From contig NZ_OZ035011.1 of the NCBI RefSeq assembly GCF_964031165.1, positions 62,001 to 126,000 of the forward strand: 64,000 nucleotides of DNA, given 5' to 3'. This DNA is from Rickettsiella endosymbiont of Rhagonycha lignosa (GTDB lineage Bacteria > Pseudomonadota > Gammaproteobacteria > Diplorickettsiales > Diplorickettsiaceae). Below the pieces are notes generated by a model, which was given only the letters and a program-made list of their open reading frames with translations, was not told where the DNA came from and searched no databases. A program made the translations under genes and the position numbers. Shown here in pieces: positions 7,782 to 17,688 of the stretch; position 1 is the first letter of the stretch; each line of letters begins with the position of its first letter.

Positions 7782-9812
7782 TTAACCTTTACAGACTGAA
7801 CGATAGATCCATCCTAAAATACCGAGTGTTGATAACACGCCAAATAGGCTAGCTAGCAAAGTGAGATGTTCGGGCATAAGACGTAATACATCGGTAGATT
7901 GTGCTAAAGTAAAAGGAATTGCTAACACCACGCCCATTAAGCAAGCTCCAGCGACTAAACCACAAGCCAAAGTGAGCCCGCGTTGCCTGGCGGTATTATC
8001 CGCTGATTTTTCGGTCTGAATGGGATGTTGTTTAATCAAGGTTCTTTCTACGAAATAGGAAGCAAGTCCACCCAAAATTAATCCAGATGAGGTATCCAAA
8101 GGAAGATAAATACCTATACCGACCGCCAATACAGGTAAGCGCATCCCGCGTTTTTGCAATATTCGGTCAATGAAAATACAAAAAATAGCTACGACGAAAC
8201 CAATGCTAATTAATTTCCAGGGTAAGTTATGTTTAAATGCACCGGCAACTAAACTTGCCATAAGAGTAGCTTGAGGGGCAGATAACATTTGGGCAGGATC
8301 CATATGCCGTCCTGGAGGGGAAATTCCCCCAATTCCGTAAGCATTAAATAATAGTTCTAATGTGGGTGCTAAAATTAAAGCAGAAACTACGACACCTAAA
8401 ATTAATATAACCTGTTGTTTCCAAGGAGTTGCCCCTACAATTTGGCCGGCTTTCAGATCTTGAATGGTATCGTTGGTAATGGCGCAACTACTACTTACTA
8501 ATGTTCCTATAATGATTGCTAAACCTTCCCCTTCAAGTAAATGCTTAGTATCGTGAGTAAAGCCAGGAGCCCAACTAAAAATAGCGAGCAATGTAAGAGA
8601 CGCGAACAATAGCACAGAAAGAGAAACACCTGAAATGGGACTTTGGCTACTTCCTATAAGCCCTGCAAAATAGCCACATAGTGAGGAAAAAAAGAAGCCA
8701 GTGATTAAAATAAAAACAATACCGATAAGTAGAGTTATTATTTGGATACTACTGGTTAGTCCCAATGCAGGGTGGTTTATAAAGCTAAATAAAATATATC
8801 CTAGTGGTAATATTAAAATACCTAATAAAGCTAAAGTATAGTGAATAGGTATATCACGTTCATGCTTAGGTAAGGAAGTATACCCGCTTTCTTTAATGGT
8901 TCTTAATGAGACAAAAGATGAATGTACGCCTCTAATAATAGGTTTAACGAGCAGAACCATCGTCCATAAGCCACCTACTAACATCGTGCCTACACCAATT
9001 GGACGTATACTGGATTGCCAAATGCTATTGGCTAAGCTGCTAGCAGATTGACTAGTAGCTATTGCTAGAGGGTGTAAGTAACTAAAAATAGGAATTCCAA
9101 TGATCCATCCGATTGCCACACCGAGTAATGTACTCAGCGCTACACCAATACCAACTATATATCCAGCTGCTAATAATGCAGGTTCAAAACCAAACGTAAA
9201 TCCAAAAATAAATTTATTATCTGCTCTAAACCATATTGGAAAATTATCCGCTATGATTTGGAAACCTGATTGAAAAAGCGCTACAAAAGCACCTAAAAGT
9301 CCACCTTGGATTAATTCTTTAAAATTTCCTTTAGCATCTTGGCTAATTTTTAAAATTTGACCTATCGCGGTACCTTCTGGAAAACGCAATGTAGGATCCG
9401 CTAATAAAACTCGGCGTAAAGGAATAGAAAATAAGACCCCTAAAATTCCACCCGTCAGGGAAATTATTACAGTTTGCCAATAATCAAAATGCTGCCAATA
9501 GTGAAGAATTATTAAGGCAGGGAGAATGAATGCGGTCCCTGCGGTCAATGCTTCTCCAGCCGATGCACCTGTTTGGACAATGTTGCTTTCAAGTATCGAA
9601 GAATTTTTAAAAAAACGCAGGATACCCATAGAAAGAATAGCTGCCGGAATAGATGCAGAAATAGTCAAGCCGACTTTTAGGCCTAAATAAGCATTTGCAG
9701 CAGCTAAAATGACAGCAAGCAAAATGGCTAATAGGATGGCACGAAAACTTATTTCAGATGGTTGTGATGACATGAAATCCGAATTTTTTTTAGTAATCAT
9801 TTTATTTATCAC
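7782..9812 (-). CDS. OPT family oligopeptide/metal-chelate transporter
   Basis: Members of the OPT family are proton-coupled inner-membrane importers of peptides or metal-chelate complexes. The 676-residue protein is almost entirely membrane segments (about 15). It has the family's early AYLGLKVGLTISASIPAA motif, the EGTAIGQIL stretch after RRVLLADPTLRFP, and a GGISPPGRHMDPAQ loop. The longest frame starts at GTG 9812; ATG at 9800 or at 9773 (Met14) are alternatives and none has a clear Shine-Dalgarno. Bacterial members are mostly untested, so substrate is left open; peptides would suit a host-dependent lifestyle. Confidence 0.88.
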   Translation of the reverse strand: MINKMITKKNSDFMSSQPSEISFRAILLAILLAVILAAANAYLGLKVGLTISASIPAAILSMGILRFFKNSSILESNIVQTGASAGEALTAGTAFILPALIILHYWQHFDYWQTVIISLTGGILGVLFSIPLRRVLLADPTLRFPEGTAIGQILKISQDAKGNFKELIQGGLLGAFVALFQSGFQIIADNFPIWFRADNKFIFGFTFGFEPALLAAGYIVGIGVALSTLLGVAIGWIIGIPIFSYLHPLAIATSQSASSLANSIWQSSIRPIGVGTMLVGGLWTMVLLVKPIIRGVHSSFVSLRTIKESGYTSLPKHERDIPIHYTLALLGILILPLGYILFSFINHPALGLTSSIQIITLLIGIVFILITGFFFSSLCGYFAGLIGSSQSPISGVSLSVLLFASLTLLAIFSWAPGFTHDTKHLLEGEGLAIIIGTLVSSSCAITNDTIQDLKAGQIVGATPWKQQVILILGVVVSALILAPTLELLFNAYGIGGISPPGRHMDPAQMLSAPQATLMASLVAGAFKHNLPWKLISIGFVVAIFCIFIDRILQKRGMRLPVLAVGIGIYLPLDTSSGLILGGLASYFVERTLIKQHPIQTEKSADNTARQRGLTLACGLVAGACLMGVVLAIPFTLAQSTDVLRLMPEHLTLLASLFGVLSTLGILGWIYRSVCKG

Positions 9813-9888
9813 ATTGTGATGTATAGGTCAAAAAATTGATGTAAGAAAAAGGGAAGCTTTTGGGATAATTATTAAGAAAAATTCTAAT

Positions 9889-10491
9889 TTATTTTGGATT
9901 TAGCCAAGTTAATATCCTACGACGTGCGCTTTCAATACCTATAGATTTTGTCGCAGAGAAGGTTTGTATTTCATAGAGGCTATCAAGAATAGCCAATTGT
10001 TGGGTAGTTAGTTTTAAGGCATTTGCGGCTTGATTACGTGTTAGCTTATCGGCTTTAGTCAGAAGAATATATATTGGTATTTGATGATGAGAAGCCCACG
10101 CTAACATAGTTTGGTCCCGATCCCTAAGTGGATGACGAATATCCATAGTGATAACAAGACCTTTTAAAGATTTTCTCATTTTTAGATAACTGGCTATGGT
10201 TTTCTCCCAATTAGCTTGTATATCTTTTGGGACGTTGGCAAAACCATAGCCTGGAAGATCGACCAAACGGAGATGTTCGTTGATTTGAAAAAAATTCAAT
10301 AATTGAGTGCGCCCTGGAGTTTTACTGGTTTTGGCCAAACCTTTTTTTCCAGTAATTGAGTTAATTGCTGTAGATTTTCCAGAATTGGAACGACCAATAA
10401 ATGCAACCTCTGCGCCTTGATCTTTAGGCAATTGGTCTAATTGAGCAGCGCTTTTTAAGAAGATGGTAAGTGGAAATACGTGGGAACTCAA
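9889..10491 (-). CDS. engB: Ribosome biogenesis GTPase EngB (YihA/YsxC)
   Basis: EngB is an essential small GTPase for large-subunit ribosome assembly. The 200-residue protein shows G1 GRSNSGKST (about residues 32-40), G3 DLPGYG, G4 TKAD and G5 SATK in the correct order and spacing. The start is TTG at 10491, with GGAAG 7 bases upstream; no ATG fits. The divergent neighbour is a cytochrome c4-type gene, an arrangement also found in pseudomonads. Confidence 0.95.
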   Translation of the reverse strand: MSSHVFPLTIFLKSAAQLDQLPKDQGAEVAFIGRSNSGKSTAINSITGKKGLAKTSKTPGRTQLLNFFQINEHLRLVDLPGYGFANVPKDIQANWEKTIASYLKMRKSLKGLVITMDIRHPLRDRDQTMLAWASHHQIPIYILLTKADKLTRNQAANALKLTTQQLAILDSLYEIQTFSATKSIGIESARRRILTWLNPK

Positions 10492-10616
10492 GCTTATCTT
10501 CCGCTTAATTAAAAAAGAAAAATTCCCTGGCCTTTATGTTATTTTTATAATTTGTCAAAGCCTGAGAAAACTATAAACTAAAAAATTGCGTTTAGCAATA
10601 TTAATTATTTCCTTCA

Positions 10617-11270
10617 ATGGTGTTAGAAAAAAATTTTCATATGTTAGATTACAAAAATTTTACTTTTCTCTTTATATTCTTTTTTTTATTTGGGTTTTCG
10701 CCGAGTGATGCCAAAATTATTGAACAAAAATTCAATGATATTATCGCCGGATGTGAGTTATGTCATGGTATCCAAGGAAATTCCACGGTTAATAAAAATT
10801 GGCCGAAATTGGCGGGGCAGAACGCTAATTATTTAATCAAGCAAATGCAGGATTTTCAACCGAATGCGAAATGTGGGCGTGATAACTCAATAATGAACGC
10901 GTTAATTGTAGCATTATCGAAAAAAGAAAAAATAAAAATAGCAAATTATTATGCAACTTTGTTAGAAACTATTGATAGCGCACAACCCCGTTTACTTTCT
11001 TTAGGGCAAAGAATTTATCGTGGCGGAGATGCAAATAAAGGAGTGCCGGCTTGTTTAGCCTGTCATGGACCTGCAGGTTTGGGAAATCCATCGGCTGGAT
11101 TTCCTCGCTTAAGTGGACAACATGCACGGTATATTGCCACTCAATTAAAAGCCTTTCGTGATGGCAAGCGGAATAATGATAAATTTCAGATGATGCCAAT
11201 AATTAGTAAGAAAATGAATGACGCTGAAATTATCGCAGTAGCCAATTATATTTCAGGTTTATATTCTTAG
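10617..11270 (+). CDS. Cytochrome c4-type dihaem protein
   Basis: This is a periplasmic electron carrier with two covalently bound haems. The two CxxCH sites are CELCHG (about residue 46) and CLACHG (about residue 144), each leading its own cytochrome c domain with late Met ligands (for example MMPIISK). The N-terminus has a hydrophobic signal segment ending near SPSDA. The frame opens at ATG 10617, but ATG 10641 gives a tighter signal peptide; neither has a good ribosome binding site. Length (217 residues) fits cytochrome c4, which passes electrons to terminal oxidases. It runs tail-to-tail into the PqaA-like gene with a 16-base gap. Confidence 0.9.
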   Translation: MVLEKNFHMLDYKNFTFLFIFFFLFGFSPSDAKIIEQKFNDIIAGCELCHGIQGNSTVNKNWPKLAGQNANYLIKQMQDFQPNAKCGRDNSIMNALIVALSKKEKIKIANYYATLLETIDSAQPRLLSLGQRIYRGGDANKGVPACLACHGPAGLGNPSAGFPRLSGQHARYIATQLKAFRDGKRNNDKFQMMPIISKKMNDAEIIAVANYISGLYS

Positions 11271-11286
11271 GAACAGAACCTAACAT

Positions 11287-12816
11287 TTATTCAGTGATAT
11301 TTTCATACTCAGGCGTTATCAATAGGCACATTCCTTGTGGTGGCATAATTTGGTTTGTTTTAGGATAAGCATCTGGCGATATAAAAATAGGTGTGCTTGC
11401 TCGTAAACCATCAGGAAAATCTAATTCGACATACGATGCGCGCCAACCTTGTGTAACGTTTGGAATTATTAATTTGCTCTCTTGTTCGTTTACTATTATA
11501 TCCGTTGGTTGATAATTAATTGCACAGGAGTAACGAAAATCTCGGGTAAGGGGATTATTTGCAGACCATACTATTATTTTTTCAGGTTTTTCAGAATAAT
11601 GAATTTTTATTTCACCAGTCGTTTTTCTATTCCAAGTAATGATCGGTAACGTTTGATGAGAAATAATTCTCTTATAAAAAGCGGATAATGTAGAAGCTAA
11701 TTGTGAGATCGAAGGTGAATATTCTATATAATGAGGGGAGTTCGGTAAATAAAATAATAATTTCTTTCCTGATAATGCTGGATAATAATACTGAGAACTA
11801 TCGGGTGGAAAAAAATCATCTCCACTTGCATTAATAATATATTTAGACATCTCAGCTAACTTTTTTTGATAAACTGTGTCAGTAAAGTAAGTAAAAGGGT
11901 CTTCTATTTGTAATAACTTCAAATAATTTGTAAAAAAAGGACTTTTGGGGTCAGCATATTCAGGGATGTGTTGCTGATAATAATCCTTCAATGCTATGGG
12001 CCAATGCTGAGCGTAAACTTTATAAATATGTGGTATTTGTTTTTCTACATTTAATACATCAACTACAATGGGGATCATTGCAATGACTCGATGATCAAGC
12101 AAGGCAGTCATCCATGTTGCCCACCCGCGCTTTGAAGCGCCTATAACAACAAAATGATTTATGCTTATATGATGTTTCAGTAATATATTTTGTGCTAAGG
12201 TCATGGCTTGCTGTGCAGCAATTGCCATAGGAATATGTAAAGGATAATAAGCTAATTTTGGATTATGGATAAAACGATTCCAGGTAAAAGCAATAATTTC
12301 ATCTTCTTTTAATTGTTTATCATTGATAGTTAAATATTGATTAGGATCATCTTTGAGTACAACGACAATATTATGTTGAATTAATTGACTAATAATTTTA
12401 TCCGGAGCGTTGTTTCTTGTTATTTTAGAATGGATATATCCACCTGTAATATAAAGAGCAGCCATATCAACATTAGAATTTTCTTTAGGAATGAAAATAT
12501 CTATTTCGTGCTTCCAAGCATTGGGCGTAATAATATCCGGAATACCCGTCTGAAAAATTTTCGGCCAAATAAGTGATACGAAGTCATATCTATATTGAGT
12601 GTATCGATTTGTTTTTTCTTCGCCTAGATAACTTAATTGTGAAGTGTGACTAGGTAATATCTTTCCAGCACAGGGCAATACATGGTGAGGATGTTGTAAT
12701 AGATAAAGAGTATTTTCGCAATTTTTCCAATCCAAAGGAAAAGAATAAGTTTTTATTGCAGGATAAAAAAAAGATAAAGAAAACAAAATTAAACAGATTA
12801 ATTTTTTTGATTTCAT
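11287..12816 (-). CDS. PhoPQ-activated pathogenicity-related (PqaA-like) secreted protein
   Basis: This protein belongs to the PqaA family (PF10142), alpha/beta-hydrolase-like exported proteins first noted as PhoP-regulated in Salmonella; their biochemical role is not settled. The 509-residue product has a signal peptide ending near KTYS (residue 25) and the family signature VIGASKRGWATW around residue 228, where Ser is the nucleophile-elbow residue. Further family segments are SKYIINASGDDFF and the LPNSPHY stretch. Length is normal. It is likely monocistronic: the next gene upstream starts 38 bases away. Host-interaction roles are inferred only from the family name. Confidence 0.88.
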   Translation of the reverse strand: MKSKKLICLILFSLSFFYPAIKTYSFPLDWKNCENTLYLLQHPHHVLPCAGKILPSHTSQLSYLGEEKTNRYTQYRYDFVSLIWPKIFQTGIPDIITPNAWKHEIDIFIPKENSNVDMAALYITGGYIHSKITRNNAPDKIISQLIQHNIVVVLKDDPNQYLTINDKQLKEDEIIAFTWNRFIHNPKLAYYPLHIPMAIAAQQAMTLAQNILLKHHISINHFVVIGASKRGWATWMTALLDHRVIAMIPIVVDVLNVEKQIPHIYKVYAQHWPIALKDYYQQHIPEYADPKSPFFTNYLKLLQIEDPFTYFTDTVYQKKLAEMSKYIINASGDDFFPPDSSQYYYPALSGKKLLFYLPNSPHYIEYSPSISQLASTLSAFYKRIISHQTLPIITWNRKTTGEIKIHYSEKPEKIIVWSANNPLTRDFRYSCAINYQPTDIIVNEQESKLIIPNVTQGWRASYVELDFPDGLRASTPIFISPDAYPKTNQIMPPQGMCLLITPEYENITE

Positions 12817-12853
12817 AGAGCACTTTAGAATTAATATTTAATGGTTTAGATCG

Positions 12854-14617
12854 TTAGTTTACCGTTATTTTTTTCTGAAAAATAAATAAACCTGTCTGAA
12901 TAGCCTTATTTTCTTGCTGACGCCCCACTACATTTTTATAATTTAAGAGTGTTAACCGATTTTTTTTAGCTAATTCTCTTACATAAATTTCAGCATGTTG
13001 ATATCGCCCATTAGCTTGTAAAGTGTATGAAGAAAAAGATTGGTCAGAAAGCTCAATAGAGATAGCCAACAAGCCATTAGCAGTTAAACAATGTAAAATT
13101 TTAGTAAAAAAATCATTAAGATTGCCAAAATATACTAAGGTATCGATACACAAAATAAGATCAAAATTTTCTTTTAATTCTGTTAAGCTATTCAAAATAT
13201 CATTTTCTATTAAGATATCATAGCACGCTTTTTCTTTAGCTTTATTAAGCATATTTCGTGAAATATCTATACCGGTTATTTTTTTAGAAATATCAACGAA
13301 ACACCGACCACTAAGACCGGTGCCACAACCTAGATCTAAAAGATTATATTTTTTTTTCTCCAAAAAAGCATTCAATTGTTTGCGCAATAATTCAGGTGTT
13401 TTATAAAGTAAAATGTTTTGCAAATGCTCATCAAATTGAAAGGCGTAATTGTCAAATAAATTTTTAATATAATCTAAAGGTGCAGTTTCAGGTAGAGATT
13501 GTCCAGTGAGTGCACTGATCATGTAATTAGCAATGGAATGTTTGTTGTTTAAATTTAAAATGGTTCGATAATGGGTTAAAGCAGTAACTGGATTGTTAAG
13601 TTTTAAATAAATGGCAGCAAGATTACAATGAGTATCTATTTGTGTTTCATCTATAGTCAAAATCTTTTTTAAATCATATATGGCTTCATGTAAATTTCCG
13701 ATCAACATTAAACTATATGCTCGGTTAAAAAGCGCCTCTATATTTGAAGGATCTAAATTTAGATACAAGGAATAATGCCATATGGCTTCTTTCAATTGAT
13801 TGTTTTGTAGTAAAATAGCTGCAAGATTGTTTCTTGAGGCTTTGTGCTTAGGATCAATAATGAGTGCCCGTTTAAAATAATCGATAGCTACATTAATTTG
13901 CTCTTTTTTTAGCATTAGAGCACCGAAATTATTTAATAATTCTACTGAATTTGGATCTAAATCGAATATTTTTTGATAATGATAATGGACTTTTTCTAGA
14001 TCTTGATTTTGCCAATAAATATTGGCGAGTTGCCAATGTCCTTGAATAGAATTTGGATGTAAGTTTATTACATTTTTAAATTGAGTTATTGCAGCATTTT
14101 TTTCTTGTTGAGCTAAAAATACTAAACCTAAATTAAAATGTGCTTCCAGATAGTCCGTTTTTATATCAATGGCCTGAATATAATGTTGCCGAGCTGCATT
14201 TAATTGATTTTGTTTATAAAATAAACTCGCTAAATTATTATGAACTTCAGCATAGCGTGGATTCAAACGCAAAGCAGTTTGATAATGTGTTAATGCGAAT
14301 TCAAATTGATTAATGTTTTTAAAGAGATTTGCTAAATGAAAGTGAAAACGTGCTGAATCGGGTTGAATAGATAAAGCGCGTTGTATCCAAGCAATCGCAG
14401 TCTCCCATTGCTCTAATTCAGAAGCGAGCATACCTAAAGCATGCATAGTTTCTATATGATCGGGTTGTATGTTTAGTATATATTCATAAATATCTCTAGC
14501 ATATTTTACATTGCCTGATTCATGGGCACTTAAAGCTTGCTGAAAAAAAACTTCAATAGTAGTAGGGTTTTTAGATTGGATTAATTGAGCCATTTCATCA
14601 TGATGAGTATTATTCAT
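12854..14617 (-). CDS. TPR protein with C-terminal SAM-dependent methyltransferase domain
   Basis: Residues about 10-365 form about ten tetratricopeptide repeats (for example the SARFHFHLANLFKNINQFEFA and ASRNNLAAILLQNNQLKEA regions), a protein-binding solenoid. Residues about 390-580 form a class I methyltransferase with motif I LLDLGCGTGLSG, the acidic residue of ITGIDIS, and LILCIDTLVYF as motif IV. The substrate is unknown; the TPR part presumably selects it. It overlaps the sixA stop by 8 bases. Similar TPR-methyltransferase fusions occur in other Legionellales and environmental proteobacteria. Confidence 0.85.
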   Translation of the reverse strand: MNNTHHDEMAQLIQSKNPTTIEVFFQQALSAHESGNVKYARDIYEYILNIQPDHIETMHALGMLASELEQWETAIAWIQRALSIQPDSARFHFHLANLFKNINQFEFALTHYQTALRLNPRYAEVHNNLASLFYKQNQLNAARQHYIQAIDIKTDYLEAHFNLGLVFLAQQEKNAAITQFKNVINLHPNSIQGHWQLANIYWQNQDLEKVHYHYQKIFDLDPNSVELLNNFGALMLKKEQINVAIDYFKRALIIDPKHKASRNNLAAILLQNNQLKEAIWHYSLYLNLDPSNIEALFNRAYSLMLIGNLHEAIYDLKKILTIDETQIDTHCNLAAIYLKLNNPVTALTHYRTILNLNNKHSIANYMISALTGQSLPETAPLDYIKNLFDNYAFQFDEHLQNILLYKTPELLRKQLNAFLEKKKYNLLDLGCGTGLSGRCFVDISKKITGIDISRNMLNKAKEKACYDILIENDILNSLTELKENFDLILCIDTLVYFGNLNDFFTKILHCLTANGLLAISIELSDQSFSSYTLQANGRYQHAEIYVRELAKKNRLTLLNYKNVVGRQQENKAIQTGLFIFQKKITVN

Positions 14618-15101
14618 GTCCAGGCTCGATGAAAAACAGTAACGTTCCCTGTTTAGTTAGTAGATCTTCCCATTTTTCAATGTCAAAATTTATTGAGATT
14701 ATCCCTGCGGGAGGCAAAATGATAGATTTTGTAGTTAAACATAATTTGTGGGCCAAGCAACTTAATGTAGGATTATGACCAATTATGAAAGCCTGTTGAG
14801 TTAAATTTAACAAAAAAAAGTCTTGTAAAATAGTTTTGTTATCGCCTGAATATAGTATAGGGCTAATCTTTAGCAGTCTTGGATTTATTTTTAATTTTTC
14901 GCAGAGAAGTTGAGCTGTTTGTATTGCACGTGTAGCTGGGCTACAAAGCAAATAATCTGGCAAAAATTTTTTTTCTATTAATTGGTTTGAAATATTCTCA
15001 ATTTGGCGAAGACCAAATGGAGTGAGATTTCGATCTGTATCACTTTCAAAAATTTGTTGCGGATAGGTTTCGGCATGTCGAATAAACGTCAAATTTTTCA
15101 T
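14610..15101 (-). CDS. sixA: Phosphohistidine phosphatase SixA
   Basis: SixA removes phosphate from histidine residues in signalling proteins, acting on ArcB or the nitrogen PTS in E. coli. The 163-residue protein has the catalytic FIRHAE motif at residues 6-11 and the second His in IIGHNPTLS (about residue 108), both required in the histidine phosphatase superfamily. Length equals E. coli SixA. It is coupled to the TPR-methyltransferase by an 8-base overlap. Confidence 0.87.
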   Translation of the reverse strand: MKNLTFIRHAETYPQQIFESDTDRNLTPFGLRQIENISNQLIEKKFLPDYLLCSPATRAIQTAQLLCEKLKINPRLLKISPILYSGDNKTILQDFFLLNLTQQAFIIGHNPTLSCLAHKLCLTTKSIILPPAGIISINFDIEKWEDLLTKQGTLLFFIEPGHE

Positions 15102-15139
15102 AATTCAGTTTTTTGTTAATCAATTATATTGTTGTTAAC

Positions 15140-15457
15140 TCAGTTGCTATATCGACGACGATAGTAGACACCATTTTCAAAGTTATCAAAAAAATAATCT
15201 AATTCAGGATGTTCAATTGGATCTAACGTATCGTCCTTACTTAGATTTATTTCGGCTGCATATGCATGATGAACAGAGCCATGAACTAAAATATGATACC
15301 AAGGTTGGTTTTTAGGTGGGTTTCCCGGGGCGTTTTTGCTATACCAAGCATCATCCCCTTGAAAGCCAGCATCAGCGTCAATAATGACACCGCGATAGCC
15401 AAATAAACTATGCTGAACAATTTCTCCGATTCCAAAACGTGCTTTTATAGGCTCCAT
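15140..15457 (-). CDS. hspQ: Heat shock protein HspQ
   Basis: HspQ is a small hemimethylated-DNA-binding-fold protein that promotes degradation of unstable proteins, including DnaA, and stimulates Lon. At 105 residues it has the same length as the E. coli protein and shares KARFGIGEIVQHSLFGYRGV and PWYHILV. It is part of the run of minus-strand genes with short gaps; xthA begins 13 bases downstream of it in coding direction. Confidence 0.92.
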   Translation of the reverse strand: MEPIKARFGIGEIVQHSLFGYRGVIIDADAGFQGDDAWYSKNAPGNPPKNQPWYHILVHGSVHHAYAAEINLSKDDTLDPIEHPELDYFFDNFENGVYYRRRYSN

Positions 15458-15469
15458 TATAAATAAATC

Positions 15470-16255
15470 CTAGTTAATATGTTGATAAGTTGCAATGACG
15501 GGAACGTGATCCGACGGTTTTTCCCACAATCGTATTTCTTTATCAATTTCGCAGGCAATACATTGAGGAATTAAAGCATTACTGCTTAATATATGATCGA
15601 TACGTAAACCATGATTTCGTCGAAAAGCACCAGCTCTGTAATCCCACCATGTGTAATAACCGGGCTCATTATGAAATAACCGAAAACTATCCTTTAACCC
15701 TAAAGCTAATATATCATTTAAAGCGTGACGTTCCTCGGGACTAACTAACACCTTGTCTTGCCAAATTTGCGGATCATGAACGTCTATATCTTCTGGAGCG
15801 ATATTAAAATCTCCTAGTACGATTAAATGTGGATGTATACTTAATTCTCTTTGTAAATAATTTTTTAATTGCTTTAACCATTGTAATTTATAGATAAATT
15901 TTTCAGATCCTAAATTTGAACCATTAGGTACGTAAACGTTGACAATACGTAAAGATCCTATGTTTGCCACTAAAATACGTCGTTGTGTATCATCAAAGTC
16001 CGGCAAGAAAGTCATTTCATTTTGCATGGGAATACGACTAATGAAGGCAACACCATTGTAGGTCTTTTGGCCATTATATAAGATATGGTAACCCGCTTTT
16101 TTGAAGGGTTCTTCAGGAAAATGGTGATTTTCAACTTTCGTTTCTTGTATCGCAAGTAGGTGGGGTTCATAGGAAGTCAGCCATGTTAAAACATGTTCTA
16201 AACGTACGCGCAATGAATTAACATTCCAAGTGGCAATTTTAAATAATTGAGTCAT
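15470..16255 (-). CDS. xthA: Exodeoxyribonuclease III / AP endonuclease
   Basis: This enzyme incises DNA at abasic sites in base excision repair. The 261-residue protein has the full set of exonuclease III motifs: ATWNVNSLR, IQETKV (catalytic Glu), GDFNIAPEDIDVHDP, LRIDHIL and SDHVPV (catalytic His). The start ATG overlaps the stop of fieF (ATGA, 16252-16255), so the two are translationally coupled although functionally unrelated. Confidence 0.96.
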   Translation of the reverse strand: MTQLFKIATWNVNSLRVRLEHVLTWLTSYEPHLLAIQETKVENHHFPEEPFKKAGYHILYNGQKTYNGVAFISRIPMQNEMTFLPDFDDTQRRILVANIGSLRIVNVYVPNGSNLGSEKFIYKLQWLKQLKNYLQRELSIHPHLIVLGDFNIAPEDIDVHDPQIWQDKVLVSPEERHALNDILALGLKDSFRLFHNEPGYYTWWDYRAGAFRRNHGLRIDHILSSNALIPQCIACEIDKEIRLWEKPSDHVPVIATYQHIN

Positions 16256-17376
16256 TTATAATAAAAAATTTTAATATCAGTGATAAAGCTTTCTGTTGCC
16301 GTAATTTTTTTTAATTTAGTTTCCAAGTCACTTTGATTACTGAATTCAATCGGTAATTTCAAATCAATCGTGATTTTACTATCCAAATAGTGAAAAGCAG
16401 CGGTTTTAATTGCTATTTCTGGCAGTAAATGTTGCCAATGTTTCTGCAAAATTTTTTGTAATGTAGCTCGATTAGGTAAATTATAAGAAGGATTAGTTAA
16501 TTCATCATCTTCTGTATCAATATGAACAGTAACATCAGTAATATCTGGAAATGATGCAATCAAACGTTTATCGACTTCTTGACCTATGTAATGTCCTTCT
16601 GAAACACTAATAAAGGGATCAACTAAAACATGAACATCACAAAAGATGGATCCTGCAATTGAGCGGGTGCGAAGTTGATGAATTGCCTTTACACCAGGGA
16701 TTTCTTTTATAAATAATTTAATTTTTTCAGTTTCTTCTATGCTGAGAGCGGTATCAACTAATTCACGAATACTATGCCAACCAAAATCCCAAGCCATTTT
16801 TAAAATCATTAATCCAACAATAATAGCTGCAACGGCATCTAATTTAGGGAAACCAAACCAAGCTCCAATCACACCTAATGCAACGGCTACAGAAGAAGCT
16901 GAATCACTACGATGATGCCAGGCATTGGTCATTAATAGCCTGGATTTAATTTTATTTGCTACGTGTTTGGTCCAGAAATAAAGTACCTCATTGAGTACAA
17001 CTGAGCTAAGAGCAATCCATAAAACAATTTGAGTTGGTACGATATGGACATGAACCGCAGCGATAGTATTAAAAGCGTTTACAATGATTGCAAAAGCTGC
17101 AATAGCTAAAATTAATGCTAAAAAAACGGTAGCTGCTGTTTCAATACGACCATGTCCATAAGGATGATCCTCATCCGCTGCTTTATTGCCAAATTTTGAG
17201 GCAATAATAACAACGCTATCAACAATTAAATCAGATAGGGAGTGAATTCCATCAGCTAGTAAGCCATGAGAATGACCAATAATACCAAAGATTATTTTCA
17301 ATCCTGCTAATAGGATATTTTTTAATCCGCCCCACAATGCGATAAAGCGTGTTTGTTGATAGCGAGAAGTCTTCAT
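16252..17376 (-). CDS. fieF: Cation diffusion facilitator (FieF-like divalent metal efflux)
   Basis: This is a proton-coupled inner-membrane exporter of Zn2+/Fe2+-type metals. Six membrane segments occupy about residues 15-210 and a cytoplasmic dimerisation domain follows. Metal-site motifs are visible: LLADGIHSLSD in TM2 and HHRSDS in TM5. The frame extends to 17418, but ATG at 17376 overlaps the tusA stop as TAATG and has AGGT about 8 bases upstream, so a 374-residue protein is preferred. The C-terminal extension of about 80 residues is longer than in E. coli FieF. The metal cannot be decided from sequence. Confidence 0.87.
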   Translation of the reverse strand: MKTSRYQQTRFIALWGGLKNILLAGLKIIFGIIGHSHGLLADGIHSLSDLIVDSVVIIASKFGNKAADEDHPYGHGRIETAATVFLALILAIAAFAIIVNAFNTIAAVHVHIVPTQIVLWIALSSVVLNEVLYFWTKHVANKIKSRLLMTNAWHHRSDSASSVAVALGVIGAWFGFPKLDAVAAIIVGLMILKMAWDFGWHSIRELVDTALSIEETEKIKLFIKEIPGVKAIHQLRTRSIAGSIFCDVHVLVDPFISVSEGHYIGQEVDKRLIASFPDITDVTVHIDTEDDELTNPSYNLPNRATLQKILQKHWQHLLPEIAIKTAAFHYLDSKITIDLKLPIEFSNQSDLETKLKKITATESFITDIKIFYYK

Positions 17377-17609
17377 TAACAAGTACCTATTTGTATCGAC
17401 ATGAAAATTTCTCGACATTGTGTACTACTAGACAGTAAATAATGACCATGGATGCGACACCAAGCTGAAATATCAGAGAGGCTACCTTTATCAGTACATA
17501 CAACCTCCAAAATATCACCAGGATTTAATTTTTTTACGTATTCTTGTACCTTAATAACAGGTAAAGGACAAAGTAAACGTCGAGCATCTAATTGGTGAGT
17601 CATAATCAT
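17376..17609 (-). CDS. tusA: TusA-like sulfur carrier protein
   Basis: TusA-family proteins carry a persulfide on a conserved Cys, for tRNA thiolation and other sulfur transfers. The core reads LDARRLLCPLPVIKVQE, with the CPxP motif holding the active Cys. The open frame extends upstream to 17765, but those codons overlap the previous gene and do not resemble TusA. ATG at 17609 or 17603 gives 77 or 75 residues, the family size. Its stop overlaps the fieF start. It follows a PP-loop tRNA-thiolation-type gene, which fits a sulfur-relay role. Confidence 0.85.
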   Translation of the reverse strand: MIMTHQLDARRLLCPLPVIKVQEYVKKLNPGDILEVVCTDKGSLSDISAWCRIHGHYLLSSSTQCREIFMSIQIGTC

Positions 17610-17688
17610 TGGTTTTTGTAGGTAATCTAATATTAATTTATTGGAATTAGACTTGCTTTTAATAAAATACTTTACTTGGAAAATAAGA

